A stretch of DNA of 16,700 nt, taken from the NCBI GenBank assembly GCA_947036475.1, contig CAMQRG010000027.1, forward strand, positions 1-16,700, written 5' to 3'. The translations under genes and the position numbers were made by a program. The notes beneath the pieces are model-generated. The model was not told the origin of the DNA. It ran no database searches and was given only the letters and a program-made list of their open reading frames with translations. This stretch comes from an uncultured Clostridia bacterium. Lineage in GTDB: Bacteria > Bacillota > Clostridia > Lachnospirales > Anaerotignaceae. This document shows positions 6,001 to 13,772 of the stretch, piece after piece. Positions within the stretch are counted from its first letter, which is position 1, and every line of letters begins with the position of its first letter.

Positions 6001-6666
6001 TCACTCGTACTCCTTGAATATATTCAAAAACTCTCCCGCAGCTCCTGCAATATCCGCCTTGCCCAGCACGGCCGAACCCGCGACAATGATATTCGCGCCT
6101 GCGTCCAGAGATGTCCGTACATTTTCCAGCGTTACACCGCCGTCTACCTCAATATCATACGCAAGCCCCAGTTCTTCTTTCCATTCCGCAAGGCAGCGTA
6201 TTTTTTCCACCTGCTCCGGCATGAATTTCTGCCCTGCAAACCCCGGTTCCACCGTCATCACCAGCACCATATCCACATCGGGCAAATATGGCTTTATTGT
6301 TTCCACAGGTGTGCCGGGTTTTATGGTAATACCCGCCTTTGCGCCTGTTTTCTTTATTTTTGCAAGCACAGCCGCCGGGTCCTTCGCTGCCTCCACATGG
6401 AAATTGACAATATCCGCGCCCGCCTTCGCAAACTCCTCTACATACCTCTCCGGCTCCGTTATCATCAGATGCACGTCAAACACCATTTTGCCTGCCTTGC
6501 GTATGCTCTGAATGACAGGCATGCCAAAGGAAATATTGGGCACAAATATCCCGTCCATCACGTCCAGATGCAGGTAAGGCACGCCTGCCTTTTCCAGCAG
6601 GGAAAGCTGTTCGCCCACGCGCGCAAAATCCGCCGAAAGCAGCGACGGGGAAAGAAAAATGTTCAT
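6001..6666 (-). CDS. rpe: Ribulose-phosphate 3-epimerase
   Basis: Interconverts ribulose 5-phosphate and xylulose 5-phosphate, a TIM-barrel enzyme of the pentose phosphate pathway. In the 221 residues: SPSLLSADF at the N-terminus, HLDVMDG at 33-39 and DVHLM at 64-68 (metal-binding His and Asp residues), VEPGFAGQKF, and EVDGGV carrying the second catalytic Asp. The ATG at 6666 lies 1 base after the rsgA stop (TAA-C-ATG), with AGGAG inside the last rsgA codons; a longer frame from 6780 overlaps rsgA and adds 38 unrelated residues, so it is rejected. Length and motifs are ordinary. Confidence 0.96.
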   Translation of the reverse strand: MNIFLSPSLLSADFARVGEQLSLLEKAGVPYLHLDVMDGIFVPNISFGMPVIQSIRKAGKMVFDVHLMITEPERYVEEFAKAGADIVNFHVEAAKDPAAVLAKIKKTGAKAGITIKPGTPVETIKPYLPDVDMVLVMTVEPGFAGQKFMPEQVEKIRCLAEWKEELGLAYDIEVDGGVTLENVRTSLDAGANIIVAGSAVLGKADIAGAAGEFLNIFKEYE

Positions 6667-6667
6667 G

Positions 6668-7546
6668 TTATCTTCTCCTCTCTTCTTCCTTCCGTTCTTC
6701 ATAAAACGTTTTATATCTTTCATACCGCCGTTCAGAAACGGCTCTGCCGATTTCCTCTTTGACGGCACATTCCGGTTCATTGATATGCATACAGCCGGTA
6801 TAGCGGCATTGATTCAAAAATGGACGGAATTCCCGAAAATAAACCTGTAATATTTCCGATGGGATATGGCTCAGCAAAAGGGAAGTAAACCCCGGAGAAT
6901 CCACGATATAGCCTTTTTCCGAAACCTGTATCAGTTCCGCGTGGCGCGTCGTATGCCTGCCGCGCTGAATTTTCCGGCTGACCTCTCCGGTATTCAGTTC
7001 CAGGCCAGGGAAAGCGGCATTAATCAGGCTGCTCTTGCCCACGCCCGACGGCCCCGCAAAAACAGAGATTTTGTTTTCCAGTGCATGCCGCAGTTCCTCA
7101 ATGCCAATCCCCTTCTGCGCGCTGGCACAGATGACGGGATACCCTGCGTGGCGGTAAAGTTCCGCCGCCGCAGAGTAATCCTCATTTTTATCCTTGTCAA
7201 TTTTATTTATGACAATCAGAATTTCCAACTCCTGCTCCTCCGCAAGCAGCAGGAAACGGTCAAGCAGGTCCAGATTCATATTCGGGCTTTTCGCAGCGAA
7301 TACAATCACCGCCTGATCCACATTGGATACCCGCGGGCGGATCAGTTCGTTGCGCCGGGGCAGAATTTCGTCAAGACTGCCTTTTTTTCCGGCTTCGTCC
7401 AATATGGAGATCCGCACAGAGTCCCCCACAGTCGGACGGATTCCCTCCTTGCGGAAAATCCCCCTTGCGCGGCATTCATAAACGCCCTGCTTCGTATCAA
7501 TATAGTAGAACCCTCCGATTCCTTTTACGATCACGCCTTCCAGCAT
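6668..7546 (-). CDS. rsgA: Ribosome small subunit-dependent GTPase RsgA
   Basis: Checks late 30S subunit maturation and is a circularly permuted GTPase. In 292 residues: an OB-fold N-domain (about 1-70), then G4 NKID at 114-117 ahead of G1 GPSGVGKS at 165-172 and G3 DSPG at 216-219, which is the permuted order. A C-terminal zinc site uses C247, C252, H254 and C260. The last ~15 residues are a charged tail (EERKEEERRR). The ATG is 14 bases after prkC. In Bacillus the homologue (CpgA/YloQ) is a substrate of PrkC, so the neighbourhood makes functional sense; phosphorylation here is inferred only. Confidence 0.97.
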   Translation of the reverse strand: MLEGVIVKGIGGFYYIDTKQGVYECRARGIFRKEGIRPTVGDSVRISILDEAGKKGSLDEILPRRNELIRPRVSNVDQAVIVFAAKSPNMNLDLLDRFLLLAEEQELEILIVINKIDKDKNEDYSAAAELYRHAGYPVICASAQKGIGIEELRHALENKISVFAGPSGVGKSSLINAAFPGLELNTGEVSRKIQRGRHTTRHAELIQVSEKGYIVDSPGFTSLLLSHIPSEILQVYFREFRPFLNQCRYTGCMHINEPECAVKEEIGRAVSERRYERYKTFYEERKEEERRR

Positions 7547-7560
7547 TCCATCGCCTCACC

Positions 7561-10215
7561 TTATTCTGAGAAATTCACACTTTGCGTCCATTGTTCCACA
7601 CTGTCAATATAGCACGTCACCGTTCCGCTGCCGCGTCCCGTTACGGCAACGCTGTACGGGAAATCTTCCGTATCGCGGTATTCGTCCACAACAGGGAACG
7701 CCCCGTCCGCGTCATTTTTCACCACGCGCACATAATGCGAGCCGCCGCCCGCAGGAGCGCTGATAGTAAAATATTTCGTTCCTTCTGTCATACTGCCGGA
7801 ATTATCCGGCACATTCTGTGTCGGCGGCTCCGGCGTCTGGGTATTCTGCTGAGGCGGCTCCGGCTCGTTCGTCTGCGGCGGGCCGCTGCTCACTACAAGG
7901 TTTACCACGCTGCCGCTCGGCACCTGCTGATTTGCAGAAATTGTCTGCGTAATGACTTTGCCCTTTTCTACCGTCGTGCTTTCCGTATGGGAAACAGTGC
8001 CGACAACAAGCCCGACTGCCTCCAGATCCTGCCTTGCTTTTTCCTCTGTCGCATTTACGACGTTCGGTACGGCAACCTCGCCGCCCTCTTTGCCCTTACT
8101 GATTGTCAAAACAATCCGGCTTCTGGCGTTTATGGTTTCCCCCTCCGCCGGGCTCTGCGCAATAACCTTTTTGACCTCTATTTCCTCGTCATATTCATAT
8201 TCTATACTGGGATTTGTCCCTACAAGGTTTACAATTTTCTCTGTTGCTTCTTCCTCTGTAAGTTCTTTCACGTCCGGCATTTTCTCCGAGGTCAGCCCTG
8301 TGCTGATTTTTATGCCGATTTTTCCGTTAACAGGCACTTTTGTGCCCTCCACTGCGGATTGGTAACAGATTTCACCTGTGTCGTAATACTTGCTTTGTTC
8401 CTGCCCTTCTTCAACCAGTTCGATTCCCAAAGCCTCCGCTTCTTTTGTTGCGGCAGAAAGCGTCTTGCCCAGCAGAGACGGCATTTCGACCTCCTCGTCC
8501 GAAGCAGCAAAACCGCCAAAGCCCCAGCCGCCGCTGAGCGCGCGCATACCCACAAGGGAAATCACACCAATCAGAACCAACGCTGTGATAACAGCCGCAA
8601 TAATGACCTTTTTCTCTGCGCGGCGGTCAGATTCGCTGTCATAATCCTCCTCCAAACGGGGATTTTTGCGCACCTTTTCCGGGCGTTTGCTTGCCCGCAC
8701 AGGCTCCGCCTCCATATATTCCCGCTCATAATCGTCCTCTTTTGCCAGCCGCAGCTTTTTGCCGTATTTCTCAAAGCTGACAAGCGGCACGTCAAGCTCC
8801 CTCGGTTCTTCCGCCGGCTCCTGCCGCTTATGCGTACGGATATATTCCAGTTCTTTCTGGTCTGCGGGTTTCGTCTGCTCCACAGCCTCCACCAGCCGTA
8901 CCGCCTGCGCGCGCCCGTTCTCAGCCTTTTCCTTTGCCGCCTGTGCCGCGCGCAGCTGTGCCGCCGCTTCTGCCCGTTTGGACATACGGATTCCCGCACC
9001 ATTCGGACTTGATGCGCCGCCTGCGCCTGATACATCGCCTGTATTTGATGTACCGCCAGATGCATTGCTGGTGTCTGATACATTACTGGTGCCTGACGCA
9101 TTACTGGTGTCTGACGCACTGCTTACTGCGCTGTTCTTTACACCATTCGTATCCGATACAACTTCCTCACCTGTCGCCGCAGCTGCACCAGCTGCGGCAT
9201 TTGCGACAGCCGCACTGTTCCCATCTGCGCCGGATACGCGGTCTGCACCCCGCCGTCCGGTATTTGACATACGCTGTGCAGTCGCAGAACCGCGCCGCAC
9301 CATAACAGAATCTTCCGGAACTTCCGTCCACTGTGCCTGTTTTTTCTGCGAGCCGTCCTCCATCAAAGGAGGAATTGCCGCCCCTGTCAGTTCTGCCCTT
9401 GCGCGGATCAGGTCCGCCAGAAGCAGTTCAATGCTGGCATATCGTTCATCTGCCTTTTTCATGGTTGCTTTATGAATGATTCCCTCCAAAGAAGGGCTGC
9501 AATTCGGATTATACTGCCGGATATCCGGCAGTTCCTCATTGATATGCTTCAGTGCGATGGAAACAGAATTATTCCCCTGAAAGGGCAGCCTGCCCGTAAT
9601 CATTTCAAACATTGTAATGCCGAGGGAATAGATATCGCTTTTTTCGTCCACATAACCGCCCCGCGCCTGTTCCGGCGAAAAATAATGGACAGAGCCTGCG
9701 GCGTTTGCCGTTGTCGTCATGGTTGTCGCGGTCGCGGCTCTTGCAATGCCGAAATCCGTTACTTTTACTACGCCGTCCGTCCCCACAAGGATATTCTGGG
9801 GCTTGATATCCCTATGTACAATATGTCCTTTATGCGCCTGTGAAAGCGCGGACGCAACCTGTATTGCCACATTGATGGTAGAGCGGGAGTCAAACGGGGC
9901 TTTTTCCTTTATCGCCTTTTTCAGCGTATCCCCATGAATATATTCCATAACGATAAAGTTAATATCATCGTCTGCCCCAACATCATACACCCGTACGATA
10001 TTCGGGTGGGAAAGTTTTGCCGCCGAACGTGCCTCCGAACGGAACCGCTCAATAAACTCATCATCACCGATGTATTCCTCGCGGAGCACCTTTACCGTCA
10101 CATAACGCTCCAGCTCCCTGTCCCTTCCCCGATACACCACAGCCATGCCGCCGGAGCCAATCTTCTCCACAATCTCGTATCTGCCCCGCAGGACAGTACC
10201 CGGATTCAGTAACAT
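7561..10215 (-). CDS. prkC: PASTA-domain Ser/Thr kinase (PrkC/Stk1/PknB family)
   Basis: Membrane Hanks-type kinase that senses cell-wall fragments. The 884 residues are: kinase domain about 13-280 with GSGGMAVVY at 20-28, lysine K42, HRDIKPQN at 134-141 and DFG at 154-156, plus a Thr-rich activation loop; a long disordered linker, in part Ser/Thr/Asn/Ala repeats; one membrane helix at about 535-558; three PASTA domains at about 575-643, 644-712 and 713-778; a Pro/Gln/Thr linker at 779-805; and a C-terminal beta-rich domain at about 806-884. The kinase is intracellular, the PASTA part outside. The residue before VK is Thr where Ala is common. The start is backed by AGGAGG overlapping the TAG of stp. 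It forms the usual antagonist pair with Stp. Confidence 0.96.
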   Translation of the reverse strand: MLLNPGTVLRGRYEIVEKIGSGGMAVVYRGRDRELERYVTVKVLREEYIGDDEFIERFRSEARSAAKLSHPNIVRVYDVGADDDINFIVMEYIHGDTLKKAIKEKAPFDSRSTINVAIQVASALSQAHKGHIVHRDIKPQNILVGTDGVVKVTDFGIARAATATTMTTTANAAGSVHYFSPEQARGGYVDEKSDIYSLGITMFEMITGRLPFQGNNSVSIALKHINEELPDIRQYNPNCSPSLEGIIHKATMKKADERYASIELLLADLIRARAELTGAAIPPLMEDGSQKKQAQWTEVPEDSVMVRRGSATAQRMSNTGRRGADRVSGADGNSAAVANAAAGAAAATGEEVVSDTNGVKNSAVSSASDTSNASGTSNVSDTSNASGGTSNTGDVSGAGGASSPNGAGIRMSKRAEAAAQLRAAQAAKEKAENGRAQAVRLVEAVEQTKPADQKELEYIRTHKRQEPAEEPRELDVPLVSFEKYGKKLRLAKEDDYEREYMEAEPVRASKRPEKVRKNPRLEEDYDSESDRRAEKKVIIAAVITALVLIGVISLVGMRALSGGWGFGGFAASDEEVEMPSLLGKTLSAATKEAEALGIELVEEGQEQSKYYDTGEICYQSAVEGTKVPVNGKIGIKISTGLTSEKMPDVKELTEEEATEKIVNLVGTNPSIEYEYDEEIEVKKVIAQSPAEGETINARSRIVLTISKGKEGGEVAVPNVVNATEEKARQDLEAVGLVVGTVSHTESTTVEKGKVITQTISANQQVPSGSVVNLVVSSGPPQTNEPEPPQQNTQTPEPPTQNVPDNSGSMTEGTKYFTISAPAGGGSHYVRVVKNDADGAFPVVDEYRDTEDFPYSVAVTGRGSGTVTCYIDSVEQWTQSVNFSE
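9059..9130 (-). repeat. 18-base tandem repeat in the prkC linker
   Basis: Four units of 18 bases (9059-9076, 9077-9094, 9095-9112, 9113-9130). The first three differ by only a few bases and the fourth is degenerate. They code for hexapeptides like SDTSNA and SGTSNV in the cytoplasmic linker of the kinase. The period is a multiple of three, so a change of copy number would keep the frame. Confidence 0.8.
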
Positions 10216-10228
10216 TTATTTTAACCTC

Positions 10229-10960
10229 CTAAATCTCCACCAAAATCAGAGAAATATTATCGTATCCGCCATGCTTATTGGCCTCATCGACCAAAACTGC
10301 GGCTTTTCGTTCCACAGAGCAGCGTTTATCCAGTATTCTTGCGATTTCATCATCTCGCAGCATACCGGAAAGGCCGTCTGTGCAAAGCAGGAGCATATCG
10401 CCCTTTTTCACCTGACGTATCATGGTATCTGTTTCCACGCTGTCCCGTATGCCAACCGCGCGCGTAATGACATTGCGCTTCGGGTGCTCCGCAGCTTCTT
10501 CCTTTGTAATCGAGCCCATCTTAACCAGTTCCATCACATAGGAATGGTCAGTTGTCAGGGGTTTCAGCATTTTTTTTCGATATAAGTATGCCCTGCTGTC
10601 CCCCACATGGACAACAAACAGCTTTTCTTCCCGGATTACCGCTGCCACGAGCGTTGTACCCATTTCAGCAAATTCCCTTGCGGAATTGGATTTTCTGTAA
10701 ACCGCCTCATTCGCCGCGGCAACTGCGCCTGTCATCAGGTCCAGTGTTTCTTCGCTCCCGGCATGTTCCTTTTCCTGCCGGAGATATTCCAGAAATGTTT
10801 CAATCGCGCTGCTGCTGGCAACCTCGCCCGCATTGCAGCCGCCCATGCCGTCCGCAACGACATAGATATTATGCGCAGGGTCATCGCCTGCCGTAATATG
10901 GTATGCGTCTTCATTATTTTTGCGGCATCTGCCGATGTCGCTGATTCCAACCGCTTTCAA
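10229..10960 (-). CDS. stp: PP2C-family Ser/Thr protein phosphatase (Stp/PrpC)
   Basis: Metal-dependent phosphatase that reverses PrkC phosphorylation. In 243 residues: NNEDA at 15-19 (metal ligand D18), VADGMGG at 35-41 (D37), HVGDSRAYL at 118-126, CTDGLSG at 193-199 (D195) and GGYDNIS at 231-237 (D234); all the PP2C metal-binding aspartates are present. The first methionine codons lie too far inside, and the family start KAVGISDIGRCR fits a TTG start at 10960, 9 bases after AAAGGAGGT. A longer frame to 11056 runs into the repeat region and is unlikely. Its stop TAG is part of the prkC ribosome site, which points to coupled synthesis of kinase and phosphatase. Confidence 0.95.
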   Translation of the reverse strand: MKAVGISDIGRCRKNNEDAYHITAGDDPAHNIYVVADGMGGCNAGEVASSSAIETFLEYLRQEKEHAGSEETLDLMTGAVAAANEAVYRKSNSAREFAEMGTTLVAAVIREEKLFVVHVGDSRAYLYRKKMLKPLTTDHSYVMELVKMGSITKEEAAEHPKRNVITRAVGIRDSVETDTMIRQVKKGDMLLLCTDGLSGMLRDDEIARILDKRCSVERKAAVLVDEANKHGGYDNISLILVEI

Positions 10961-10995
10961 AACCGCTCCACCTCCTTTGAAAGAGCCTGAAAACC

Positions 10996-11064
10996 GCGGG
11001 ACGCTGTCCCGCACCCTGCAAGGGCTTTCCGCCCTTGGCCCGTTTGCCAGCCGCATTCCATGCG
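10996..11064 (+). repeat. Diverged hairpin repeat copy E
   Basis: Keeps the hairpin order of the 1657-2305 repeats with different sequence: GCGGGAC/GTCCCGC with loop GCT (10996-11012), the core GCACCCTG, CAAGGGC/GCCCTTG (11019-11037), and CGCAT/ATGCG with loop TCC (11052-11064). It lies on the plus strand between stp and rlmN, that is, within the minus-strand cluster. A weak promoter candidate for stp (CGCAAA 11100-11105 and TATTTA 11078-11083, read on the minus strand) lies just beside it. Confidence 0.65.
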
Positions 11065-11128
11065 TCTGGATTCTGAATATTTAATCTTTTCCTTTCCTGC
11101 GCAAAGCGTAGGAAACGGAAGTTTTTGC

Positions 11129-11172
11129 CCCGCTTTTTCCAAAAAGCGGGCGGGGGTCCGGGGCGGCGCCCC
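11129..11172 (-). repeat. Diverged hairpin repeat copy F, inverted relative to E
   Basis: Read on the minus strand: GGGGC/GCCCC with loop GCC (11172-11160), the core GGACCCCCGC, then a 10-bp stem CCCGCTTTTT/AAAAAGCGGG with a 2-base loop (11150-11129). The core matches the AGACCCCCGC of copies A to D while both stems are different. It starts 8 bases after the rlmN stop and might weaken read-through into stp. Confidence 0.6.
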
Positions 11173-11180
11173 AGAATATC

Positions 11181-12215
11181 TTATTTCTTCAAATACCCGC
11201 GCCGCAGCTGCCCGCACGCCGCGTCAATGTCGCTGCCGAGCCTCCGCCGCACTGTCGTTTCCACGCTGTTTTCCTGCAATATCACCGCGAACCGCCGCAC
11301 CCGCTCATCTGAGCTTTTCACAAACGCCCGCTCCTTTACATCATTCACAGGTATCAGATTCACATGGCACAGCATATGCCGCAGCCGTCCTGCCAGCTCC
11401 CGCGCACATGCGTCGCTGTCATTCACGCCCTGCATCATAGCATATTCAAATGTAATCCGCCGCTTCGTTTTCTCCGCATATGCCCGGCAGGCAGCAAGCA
11501 GCTTATCCATCGGGTTTGCTTTAGAAACCGGCATAATACTGTTTCGTATCCCGTCATTCGGTGCATGCAGCGATACCGCCAACGTGATTTGCAGATTTTC
11601 CTCCGCCAGCTCATAAATTTTATCAATCAGCCCGCAGGTGGAAAGCGTGATATGCCGCTGTCCCATATTCTGCCCTTTCGGGTCGTTTATCAGCCGTAGA
11701 AATTTCAGCACGTTTTCATAATTATCCAAAGGTTCGCCGCTTCCCATCAGCACAACGCCGCTGACGCGTTCACCGCAGTCCTTCTGTATTTCGTATACCT
11801 GCGAAAGCATTTCCCCCGCCGTTAAATTCCGCTCCACACCTTCCAGAGTAGAGGCACAGAAGCGGCAGCCCATACGGCAGCCTGCCTGTGTGGAAATACA
11901 GACTGTATTCCCATATTCATACTTCATCAGTACGCTTTCTATGACAGAGCCGTTTTCCAGCACGAATAAATATTTCCGCGTGCCGTCCTTCTGCGAAACC
12001 AGCTTCTGCGCCACTTCCGTCCGAGAGAGTTTTGCCGTACTTTCCAGCTTCTCCCGAAGCGTTTTGGGGAGGTTTGTCATTTCCACAAAATCCGCAGCGT
12101 GCTTTTTGTGTATCCATTCAAAAAGCTGTCTTGCCCGGAATTTGGGTTCCCCCATCTCTATGAGTAATTGTTCCAGCTCAACGCTGTCCATTGACCTGAG
12201 GTCCATTTTTGCCAT
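11181..12215 (-). CDS. rlmN: Dual-specificity 23S rRNA/tRNA adenine-C2 methyltransferase RlmN
   Basis: Radical-SAM enzyme that methylates C2 of A2503 in 23S rRNA and of A37 in some tRNAs. In the 344 residues: N-terminal helical domain 1-~100, the iron-sulphur motif CRMGCRFC with C113, C117 and C120, GSGEPLDNYENV (SAM contact), and the C-terminal C334 in DIDAACGQLRR, which carries the methyl group during catalysis. The length is normal. ATG at 12215 is 1 base after the rsmB stop (TAA-C-ATG). Cfr is a paralogue with a similar core, but this context and N-terminus fit RlmN. Confidence 0.96.
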   Translation of the reverse strand: MAKMDLRSMDSVELEQLLIEMGEPKFRARQLFEWIHKKHAADFVEMTNLPKTLREKLESTAKLSRTEVAQKLVSQKDGTRKYLFVLENGSVIESVLMKYEYGNTVCISTQAGCRMGCRFCASTLEGVERNLTAGEMLSQVYEIQKDCGERVSGVVLMGSGEPLDNYENVLKFLRLINDPKGQNMGQRHITLSTCGLIDKIYELAEENLQITLAVSLHAPNDGIRNSIMPVSKANPMDKLLAACRAYAEKTKRRITFEYAMMQGVNDSDACARELAGRLRHMLCHVNLIPVNDVKERAFVKSSDERVRRFAVILQENSVETTVRRRLGSDIDAACGQLRRGYLKK

Positions 12216-12216
12216 G

Positions 12217-13566
12217 TTATCCCTTCCTTGCCATACGCGCGATGAAAAAGCCGTCCGTTCCCGTTCTGTGCGGCAGGAGCGTTACAAAGCCTTTCCCTGC
12301 CGTTTCCACAGCCCAGTCCCATTCTTCGGGCAGGAACGGCGTGATATCCTCCGCTTCAAACGCGGGGTGTTCTGCAAGAAACCACTCCACATTTTTTTCA
12401 TTTTCCTTACGGCTCAGTGTACAGGTACAATATACCAGCACGCCGCCCGGGCGCACAAGATTTCCGGCATTTTCCAATATTTTCCGCTGTATCTCTATCA
12501 GGCTGTCGATTTCGCCGCCCGTTTTTTTCAGACGGATATCCGGCTTTTTCCGCATCAGCCCCAGGCCGGAACAGGGCACATCTGCCAGTACGCGGTCAAA
12601 CAGACCTGAACCCTCATCTGGCTCCATGCCGTCCCTCTGCGCACACTCCATACAGGAAATCCCCAGCCTTGCGGCAGTTTCTTTCATCAGTTCTATTTTA
12701 TGGGCATGTATATCCCGCGATACAATCCGCCCGTCATTTTCCATTCTTTCCGCTGCCGTAAAACTCTTTCCGCCCGGCGCGGCGCAGATATCCAGTACAC
12801 GCTCCCCCTTCTGCGGGTCTAAGACCCTGACCGCAAGCTGGGAACTTTCGTCCTGAATATGGAACAGCCCTTCCTGAAACGCCGTCAATTTCGTCAAATC
12901 AGCTGTTTTTGCAAGGTGCAGGGCATTTTCACAGACACTTCCCTGCGCGGTTTTTACGCCGCTTTCTTCAAGCAGTTTCCGCAATTTGTCCGGTGTGGTT
13001 TTCAGTGTATTCACCCGTACCGTCACATCGGGCGGCTGGTTATTTTCAGCGCAGAGCCGTTCTGTTTCTGCAATACCATAATACACTGCCCACATCTTCA
13101 CCAGCCAGAGCGGGTGGGAATAGCGGACAGAAATCCATTCCGCGGTCCCCTCCTCCGGCAGCGATACACTTCCCCAGTCCCGCGCCAGCCGCCGCAGAAG
13201 TCCGTTTACAAAGCCTTTCAGTGCGCGGTAGCCGCGTGCCTCCGCCAGCTTGACTGCTTCGTTGCATGCAGCAGAATCCGGAACCTGCATAAATATCAGC
13301 TGATATGCCGCTGTACGCACAACCGCCGCCAGCCATGGCTTCATTTTTCCCACCGGAATACTGGAAAATGCGTCCAGCAGGTAATCAATATAAATCAGGC
13401 TGCGCAGTGTGCCATTTACTGTTTCCGTCACAAACGCCCGTTCCTGACGGGTCATTGCTCCGTTCCGCCGCAGTATCCGGCGCAGAGCCACATTGCTGTA
13501 CGCGCCCGCTGTCATAATTTCCATCAACGCCTCTGCCGCAACTTCCCTTGGATTGCTCCGCTGCAT
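12217..13566 (-). CDS. rsmB: 16S rRNA cytosine-C5 methyltransferase RsmB
   Basis: Methylates C967 (E. coli numbering) of 16S rRNA with SAM. The 449 residues show an N-terminal NusB-like RNA-binding domain (about 4-135), SAM motif I LDICAAPGGKS at 258-268, DIHAHK, DVPCSG at 329-334 with C332, and YCTCTLSRKEN with C382; the two cysteines are the release and nucleophile residues of the m5C family. I start at ATG 13566, which has AAGGAGGG about 8 bases upstream; the frame is open to 13650 but that part crosses the promoter. First gene of the minus-strand cluster. The genes def and fmt, usual upstream neighbours, are missing. Confidence 0.96.
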   Translation of the reverse strand: MQRSNPREVAAEALMEIMTAGAYSNVALRRILRRNGAMTRQERAFVTETVNGTLRSLIYIDYLLDAFSSIPVGKMKPWLAAVVRTAAYQLIFMQVPDSAACNEAVKLAEARGYRALKGFVNGLLRRLARDWGSVSLPEEGTAEWISVRYSHPLWLVKMWAVYYGIAETERLCAENNQPPDVTVRVNTLKTTPDKLRKLLEESGVKTAQGSVCENALHLAKTADLTKLTAFQEGLFHIQDESSQLAVRVLDPQKGERVLDICAAPGGKSFTAAERMENDGRIVSRDIHAHKIELMKETAARLGISCMECAQRDGMEPDEGSGLFDRVLADVPCSGLGLMRKKPDIRLKKTGGEIDSLIEIQRKILENAGNLVRPGGVLVYCTCTLSRKENEKNVEWFLAEHPAFEAEDITPFLPEEWDWAVETAGKGFVTLLPHRTGTDGFFIARMARKG

Positions 13567-13602
13567 TTCCGCGCCCTCCTTCCATAATCCACTAATCTTA
13601 TT

Positions 13603-13631
13603 ATTATACGGGATTTTGCGGCAATCTTCAA
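13603..13631 (-). promoter_or_regulatory. Promoter of the rsmB cluster
   Basis: On the minus strand TTGAAG (13631-13626) and a perfect TATAAT (13608-13603) are 17 bases apart. Transcription would start about 30 bases before the rsmB ATG. This is the only strong promoter seen for the nine-gene minus-strand set. Confidence 0.68.
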
Positions 13632-13686
13632 GAATTTTTCGTTCAGACACATAAATAAATCATTTCCGGCCCGAATTTTGAATCAG

Positions 13687-13715
13687 TTGACACCTGACGC
13701 ATTGAATGATATGGT
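13687..13715 (+). promoter_or_regulatory. Promoter of priA
   Basis: A perfect TTGACA (13687-13692) and TATGGT (13710-13715) are separated by 17 bases. The expected start is near 13722, about 50 bases before the priA ATG. It is back to back with the rsmB promoter, whose -35 box is 55 bases away. Confidence 0.62.
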
Positions 13716-13772
13716 AAAAGCGGCTCAGGCTCATTGAAATGGGGCCTTTTTGCGGAAGGAGTGAACGAAAAA

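Noticed and set aside
7582..9012. Plus-strand frame of 476 codons opposite prkC
   Set aside because: Antisense shadow; its Arg/His/Cys-rich composition follows from the codon use of prkC, and no motif is visible.
11181..12215. GSGEP in RlmN instead of the better-known GMGEP taken as a defect
   Set aside because: This position varies in Firmicutes RlmN; all iron-sulphur and catalytic cysteines are present.
13734..13772. Longer PriA from the TTG at 13734
   Set aside because: No ribosome site before it and the 13 extra residues do not resemble the start of PriA, while the ATG at 13773 has AAGGAG upstream.
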